From positions 620,001-684,000 of the forward strand of contig JASBNA010000017.1 in assembly GCA_038087015.1 (NCBI GenBank): a DNA stretch of 64,000 nt, given 5' to 3'. Made by a program: the position numbers and the translations under genes. Numbering within the stretch: the stretch's first letter is position 1; each line of letters opens with the position of its first letter. The notes under the pieces were generated by a model. It was not told the DNA's origin, ran no database searches, and saw only the letters and a list, made by a program, of their open reading frames with translations. Below are positions 58,738-64,000 of this stretch, piece after piece. This stretch comes from Cerrena zonata (Eukaryota; Basidiomycota; Agaricomycetes; Polyporales; Cerrenaceae).

Positions 58738-59744
58738 ATGATGCGTTCTATAGATGCATTTTCTACTCTTTCCAGCGATGACCTTGCGGACTACGATGTG
58801 ATCTCAGACGGAATACGTTCATTAGAATCAAGTATTGCAGATATTGGATTTCAGGACAGACCCTTAGCGAGCGGTGAACTCCACGAGCCGCCACCATCAC
58901 AGAAGGCCAAAACTACGTTTGGCACACCTGCGTTCTCTGCTGAAGACATTCAATCATATGTCGAACGGGCACTTGGATCATCTGGCTCTGGCACAATACG
59001 TGGAAATGCTCTCACTAAACCGGTTAGAGTCTATGTTGACGGGTCTTTTGATGGATTCAATGTGGCGTAAGTAGTGTTGCTTCTATGCTTTGTTTGAATT
59101 GTCCACACAAAGTTTGCGTTTACTTACTATCTTCTTCAGACATGCACTCCAACTGAGACAAGCAAAACTATCGTTTCCATCGGTGTACTTGATGGCTGGT
59201 GCTTATTCTGACGAAGTTTGCCGCGAACACGGATGTCACACTTCAACGCCTCATCTCGAAAGATGTGAAATACTCAGACACTGTCGTTGGGTTGACGAAG
59301 TGGTCCCAGACGCACCCTGGAAATTGGATGAGGCATTCGTACGCTCTCGTCATATTGACTATGTTGCGATAGATGAAGGAACGTCTATTGATCCCTCGTT
59401 CGACAAGGAGAGATTAAAAGGGTATGACTACGTTAAAACTATACGTGAGCGATATTGATGCCACAAAGCGACGTTATTATGTTCTGACACAAACCGACAT
59501 AGGTAAAGCAATACCGACAAGGCGAACGACGGGCGTGTCCGATCGGAAGCTGGTTACGACACCTGCCCAGACGATACTGAGTAGGAATGTGAATATTGAA
59601 TCTAATCAGACCACGCCTCGAATCACATCCCCAGTGTTGCAACATCTAGAGAAAGCCGATGAAGGTCTTCCTCAGTCCCAGGAAAATGAAGACCCGTTTG
59701 GAGAGCCAAAAGTAGATGAGTTCGGAACCGGAATCGGTGTGTGA
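58738..59744 (+). CDS. Choline-phosphate cytidylyltransferase paralogue lacking the HxGH motif
   Basis: Homologue of Pct1, which makes CDP-choline in the Kennedy pathway. Exons 58738-59066, 59140-59444 and 59503-59744 give 291 residues in frame. The cytidylyltransferase core is plain: VRVYVDGSFDGF, HALQLRQAKLSFPSVYLMAG, ILRHCRWVDEVVPDAPWKLD, IDYVAIDEG, AIPTRRTTGVSD. But the catalytic signature HxGH, normally in the segment DLFHxGHALQLR, reads N108-V-A-H111. The usual His of VAHD is Ile, and RTxGxST has become RTTGVSD. Splice signals fit exactly at the A110/H111 junction, so these changes are not a splicing artefact. The protein is shorter than Pct1. It may be a non-catalytic relative that regulates or binds the true enzyme, or a gene under relaxed selection. 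Confidence 0.85.
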
Positions 59745-60697
59745 ATCGATGAATGAGTAGATAGGTCTGTTGTTAAGCTAGTTACAGTGCTCTGTAACGT
59801 CTTTCTAAATTTGGAGTAGGAGTTCATAATGTTTTTTGCATCGGTCGACCAAACACTTGCGCGTTCAAAATTCGACGGATTGGAGGCTGTTCGGATTGAA
59901 ATCTTGGTTGAAACAACGCGGGAGCGATCGGGGCGATGGTGTAGGCGCAAAGTGGAAGAGCTGTTTCCGACAACTCTAAACAAAATATCCTTACAGTTGA
60001 CTTCCACGGTTGGGATCTACAATATCTCTACTTTCTTGAAGAGGCGTTCAAACTATTCCTAACTATCGGCTGAACACGTTCTGGCTTGGACTCAGACGGG
60101 AGGACCATAGAGACCTCTGCTATGCTCAGGCTGAACAGCTCAACGTTATCATCTAGAGAAATATAGAAGATTATATGTCTATTAGAACAGAGGTTATACA
60201 TCGCAACGAGACATCGGCTTGTTTTACTTTATACCCTTGATTGGCGCGGTTTGCGGCCACATTTTCATAGGCACCTTAATAACCACCTAATGACTAATGA
60301 CTATGTCGAATGTCGAACATCCCGGTTATTCTGCTTACTGTCTTATGGAATGAATCTAGGTTTCGATGATCAGCTTGATCAATAAATTCACATCTTTGAC
60401 TCGTTCAATATTCTTTGCTATTGGGTCAAAGCGGATACCAAACACTCGAGGCCAGGACGATTTGGGTCATGTTCAAAGACTAAGATTACGCAAGCCAATT
60501 TGTCCTCCCGACATTTGAGAATGACCCCTATCCAAGGTTTGAGTGAGACATGACTCAAGCTATTTGCACATATTCCGGTCATTACTAGTGTATGGGCATT
60601 TGACTTTTACTTTGACCTACTTGCCCATGAATAGCCGCGCCACGGATCTTGCAACTCCGCTCCGCCCCCGAATTCAATCTCGACGTGTTCGTACTCC
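59745..60697. other. Intergenic, no supported gene
   Basis: Open frames near 59824-60062 on the plus strand and 59672-60007 on the minus strand are mutually overlapping and have no domain. The right end is C/T-rich promoter-like sequence before the F-box gene. Confidence 0.45.
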
Positions 60698-61701
60698 ATG
60701 TCTTTCTCTACATTCAACTCACTCAACCCTGTCCAAATGGTCAGTAAACCGTTCCTCTCTCATCACCTCCTTACCTATTCTAACGATTCAAATAGTCGCA
60801 TAACAGCATGCAAGTTAGTCCACGTTCAGACGCGTCGAAAGTGTGGCTACCTGTTGAAATTGTGGAAAACATCATCTACCTCCTATGGCGCTCTTCTAAC
60901 TTATCCAGCAACGAAATCATTGAAGTATTCTGCACGCTCCAACTCGTCAGCCACACTTGGAGGCAGGTCTTCATGCGACTCGCGTGGAGAGACGTGTACA
61001 TCCCATCCCCTGGATTCGCAGAGTATTACATGCGTCACCTAGATTCCGAAGTCCAAGACGAATTGTGTCGTTCAATCACTTTCCGAGTGGAACCGAGCCT
61101 TGGCCACCGCACCCCAGACCCATGGACGGACGAAGAGGACGCTCAGCCAATTTCCCACATTATTTTCCAGGCCGAGTCCTTCAACTACCTGCCAAATCTG
61201 CGCCGCGTTACAATAGAGTATGTGGAAGTGCACGAACCCGACTTCTGCCTAGATGGCATGTTAATATCGATGCCAAAAGAAGTCACTCACCTAGAAGTCA
61301 AGGATACTTCTATATTCAAACCCACTCCCACTACGATGGAGATACCGATGGACATACAACTCACAAATATCACAAAGTTGTCTATTATGGGTATATCAGG
61401 ACCGCAGGTAGGCATCCTTGCCAAACTGTGCCCTAACTTGGAAGAGTTGGACATCGAGGGATTGATCGAGGGCTACTCAGATTGGTCATTCGGGAGATCA
61501 CGCACGGACCTCGGCGCAGATATAACTATACGTACGATCTATTTTTTGTTCACCTGGGCGGAGGATTTCAAGGGTACTCCTGGAGCAGAGAAGCGCATAG
61601 TATGGCATTCTGGGGTCACAAACACAAATGATCCAGACTATAAAAGAATCAAAGCTCTCTGTGATGAGAACAAAGTAAACTTGATTTTAGTGACATCGTA
61701 A
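60698..61701 (+). CDS. F-box protein
   Basis: Substrate receptor candidate of an SCF ubiquitin ligase. The main exon starts at or before ATG 60808 (MQVSPRSDASKVWLPVEIVE) and has a F-box-like domain: LPVEIVENIIYLLWRSSNLS, VFCTLQLVSHTWRQVFMRLA, WRDVYI. A leucine-rich region follows: YLPNLRRVTIEYVEVH, EVTHLEVKDTSIFK, ITKLSIMGIS, LCPNLEELDIEGL. It ends ENKVNLILVTS with the stop at 61699-61701. An upstream exon 60698-60739 (MSFSTFNSLNPVQM) can be joined in frame by an intron at 60740-60795, so I give the longer start; the ATG at 60808 alone gives 297 residues. A decayed paralogue lies at 62508-63411. The target protein is unknown. Confidence 0.78.
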
Positions 61702-61751
61702 AATCTGTTGTAGTAATGAAGCTTACTATTATTGTATCTTGTCTTCCCAAT

Positions 61752-62281
61752 CTACCACTCCACTCGTGCCTCAGAGTCTGGGAACCCACGAAAAATACCA
61801 TCATCATCTGCACTTTCTATAAACTGAGTAAAGTAAACGTCCGAACTATAGCGTTCTCCAACTGGTAAATGCTATACTTACCTCATCGATGGTTTGATTG
61901 ACAATCTCGAGGTTGGAAGCAACCAATTGGACCATAGGGGGCGCGATCCTCAAGATTCCGACTTCGGAAACCTCGTTCTCGTTCTCAAAGTCTGCGACAA
62001 TGAGGACAGTCCTGTCTCGCACAGGTCTGTGCATCTAGGATGACGACAGGCTGTTGGCAATATTCAGGCTTAGGCGCATTTTCTCTCTGGTGCCGTGTCC
62101 AAATTTCCAGAGGATCGAGCTCGAGTGCCCATGAAGAGTCCGGGACCAATGATATGTAGTCAGCCGTGACATCCACTTCTGGGAATACTTTGTAGGTATC
62201 GAAGATTTGCTGCAGCTCCTGATGAAGCTCTGGGCTGACTCCAGGGTCAGAGATATACGTGGCGACCATTTGTTGAGCCAT
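61752..62281 (-). CDS. Small conserved-looking protein of unknown function
   Basis: Not recognised. From ATG 62281 it reads MAQQMVATYISDPGVSPELH, IFDTYKVFPEVDVTADYISL, VPDSSWALELDPLEIWTRHQ and CQQPVVILDA. The sequence then continues in the next frame as RPVRDRTVLIVADFENENEV, SEVGILRIAPPMVQLVASNL, EIVNQTIDE. An intron with a clear GTAAGT donor joins to a last exon FIESADDDGIFRGFPDSEAR ending VEW, stop at 61752-61754. One extra base at about 62030 explains the frame change. The text is protein-like on both sides and the last intron keeps frame, so a real gene with either a sequence error or a recent mutation is likely. No membrane segment or signal peptide; acidic overall. Confidence 0.5.
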
Positions 62282-62507
62282 GGTGTAGTCTCAAGGTATC
62301 TTGCAATCGAAATCAGACAAAACAAGAGATCTCCATATGGCAAGTCACGAGTTCGGGTAGTAGTACGCGATAATCGTAAGCATTGAAGACTAGAGCTCTT
62401 GTACAACCACCGATACCCAAAGCTGCCAGCTCTGTTGTGTTCTCCGTGGTATTTGACTCCTACATGGTGAGTTGATATTCTAATCTTTAAAGCTCGTATC
62501 CCTGGCA

Positions 62508-63411
62508 ATGATAAAATACGTACAGGACTATTCAAACATAAACGCCAATGCACGTCTTGGTGTCTTCAGGGCACAGCCCCAAATACCAGTAGAGCTCATC
62601 GAACACATCATCCACCTGCTCTGGTACTCCACCGAATTATCAACCCAAGAGTGGATCGTCGCGTTCTGCGCGCTGACGAGTCAGTCACCCCTGGTGTCAA
62701 ATCGTCATGCAATTTGCACGAAGAAACGTACACATCGTATCTCCTGCGTTTGCGGAGCATTATCTTCTCTACTTGAAGGCCTCATCTCCGGAAACCTTAT
62801 ATCGCTCGATCACGTTCCGTGTAGAATTAGGTCCCGAATCCCTCCCCCCGGAGGAGGAGAACATGAAGTCAATCACTACTATTCTCCTACACAGCAAACT
62901 CACCCGGTCTCTGCCAAATCTCCGTCCTTTCAGAGTAGAGTATGAGTAAGCAGACGTTTTGGATCTCTTCAAGATCCATAGATTAGTACGTTTTCCACCG
63001 CAAGTCTCTCACCTAGAAGTCCGGTATAGCGCCTGACAGACCACGTCGAACTATAGGTTTGTCCACCCGTTAGGAATCCCATGTACACCCCATATCACAA
63101 AGTTGACTGTGAGTGGTGTACAAAGTTTCCGGCTACCAGAGCTCGTAAAACCGTATATCCGCCTGGAAGAAGTGGTCACTGAGTATGCCAGGTCAAAGAC
63201 AAATGAGTCCCTGCACATGGAAACTGGCCCAGAGTTATCGGGTGCGAGTATCTAGTTTGCCAGTTGGAAGGAGGTCGTCTAGGAGAACTGAGACGGATCG
63301 TCTTGCTCTTTAATGATACCAGCAGAGATGATGCAGAGTACGAGAAAATCGAGAAGCTCTGTAGATATTTCAATCGGAACTTGTCATTAGTCTCCTTGTA
63401 TCTCTACTTAC
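62508..63411 (+). pseudogene. Decayed F-box paralogue
   Basis: Aligns along its length with the F-box gene at 60808. It begins IPVELIEHIIHLLWYSTELS (against LPVEIVENIIYLLWRSSNLS). A frame shift near 62700 leads to RRNVHIVSPAFAEHYLLYLK and LYRSITFRVE, and a stop follows VEYE at 62947. Homology continues past the stop (PPQVSHLEVRYSA, PHITKLTVSG, IRLEEVVTEYA) with more stops near 63040 and 63255. The end, in yet another frame, is RRIVLLFNDTSRDDAEYEKI, matching RIVWHSGVTNTNDPDYKRI. With at least two shifts and three stops it cannot be functional. Confidence 0.85.
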
Positions 63412-63771
63412 CGTGTTCAACATCTGAATAGAGAACTGATTAGCCGAGATACTTTGAAATCATTGTTGAAAAACTTCCCCTCGGCCTGGTATAAAGGCTT
63501 ATGTAGTACTTCAGAAAATGCTTCGAATCCGGATCCAATTTGATTTGACCTTCGAACTATAAGCGCTCGCCTGAGGCTCAACTTGAGCTCTTGATCGACA
63601 CCAACTCGAACACCATCACGACATTGTAAGTAGACTATTTGTATCTATATCGTTAATCCTAACTCTAATATAACAGCTAGGGTTTAAATCTTGAAGATCG
63701 CACTCACCACTTAGTACCGGCCTCCTAACGAACAGAGTTGGTCAACACTATTTCACCGTGGTACTGTCACT
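63412..63771. other. Spacer before the last F-box gene
   Basis: 360 bases with no coding support. A TTCGAATCC box at 63528 resembles a tRNA B box, but no tRNA can be folded around it. Confidence 0.4.
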
Positions 63772-64000
63772 ATGAGCTCCGAGTCCCGACCGCCAAAGCA
63801 GCTTCCTATCGAACTTCTCAACGAAATCCTAGACTGTATCGATGTCACTGGTGACAACAAGTCGTTGTCCTCTTGTGCACTCGTATGTCATGCATGGACG
63901 TACCATGCCTGGGCACGCTTGTTTACAAGGCTCACGATTATTTGGGACTATGCGGAGGACTCGGAGGAGGAAGATCTAGAGGAATTCCCGGGGCAACTCC
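63772..64000 (+). CDS. F-box protein, N-terminal part (cut by window end)
   Basis: The start is ATG 63772 (MSSESRPPKQLPIELLNEIL). The F-box is canonical: LPIELLNEILDCIDV, KSLSSCALVCHAWTYHAWAR, LFTRLTIIW. An acidic stretch (DSEEEDLEEFPG) follows and runs off the window. This is the typical start of agaricomycete F-box proteins and resembles the intact parts of the broken F-box at 18.5 kb more than its neighbours at 60.8 and 62.5 kb. Confidence 0.75.
   Translation, partial: MSSESRPPKQLPIELLNEILDCIDVTGDNKSLSSCALVCHAWTYHAWARLFTRLTIIWDYAEDSEEEDLEEFPGQL

Noticed and set aside
63520..63545. tRNA B-box-like TTCGAATCC
   Set aside because: No A box or cloverleaf can be drawn around it. I found no tRNA or rRNA gene in the window.
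1..64000. CRISPR arrays, operons or ribosome binding sites
   Set aside because: Dense spliceosomal introns show a eukaryotic nuclear genome; no regular spaced repeats were seen.

Overview
The window is nuclear DNA of a basidiomycete fungus, most likely an agaricomycete. Almost every gene is split by short introns of about 45 to 75 bases with GTRNGY-type donors and CTRAY-like branch sites. Genes lie close together on both strands, often as divergent pairs less than 400 bases apart. The lineage is suggested by families typical of mushrooms: a DUF6533 seven-helix protein, a DUF6698 protein, small BTB and F-box genes in local groups, a fungal CSC1 channel with a long tail, and a DNA-kinase-like protein fused to a chromodomain. 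All calls come from reading translated exons and recognising motifs; no search was run.

Layout. 0.6-3 kb: 3' part of a fungal-specific transcription factor (+). 3.8-8.2 kb: symplekin (-). 8.4-14 kb: V-ATPase subunit G (+), RNA polymerase III subunit RPC4 (-), a purine phosphoribosyltransferase of the yeast Hpt1 type (+) and mitoferrin (+). 15-21 kb is accessory: a DUF6698 protein, an F-box/LRR pseudogene, a BTB gene followed by a decayed copy of its last exon, and an inverted copy of the 3' end of the CSC1 gene that lies 8 kb away. 21-29 kb: FIS1 (-) and COX23 (+) on a shared promoter, the U2AF large subunit (-), then CSC1 (+). 29.2-31.4 kb is a visibly AT-rich island holding a DUF6533 gene (-), followed by a second BTB gene (-).

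35-59 kb is dense and mostly housekeeping: NOC4 (-), a STE50/Ubc2-type adaptor (+), a J-domain protein (-), IPI3/WDR18 (+), a complex I 21 kDa subunit (-), a nucleoporin with three RanBP2 zinc fingers (+), CDK7/Kin28 (-), the DNA-kinase-like/chromodomain protein (-), a second J-domain protein (+), OHCU decarboxylase (-), alpha-N-acetylglucosaminidase (+) and a cytidylyltransferase paralogue without its catalytic HxGH motif (+). 60.7-64 kb holds an F-box gene, a small orphan gene, a decayed F-box copy and the start of another F-box gene cut by the window end.

The most unusual item is the 472-residue protein at 52.1-53.6 kb. It resembles the phage 5-hydroxymethyl-dU DNA kinase / alpha-glutamyl-putrescinyl-thymine pyrophosphorylase family and carries a C-terminal chromodomain, so a chromatin-directed thymine-modification enzyme is possible. 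Other points of interest are a 7-nt microexon beside a GC-AG intron in the phosphoribosyltransferase, the dead-looking cytidylyltransferase, the inverted CSC1 3'-end copy, and several one-base frame breaks in otherwise conserved genes, which look more like sequence errors than biology.
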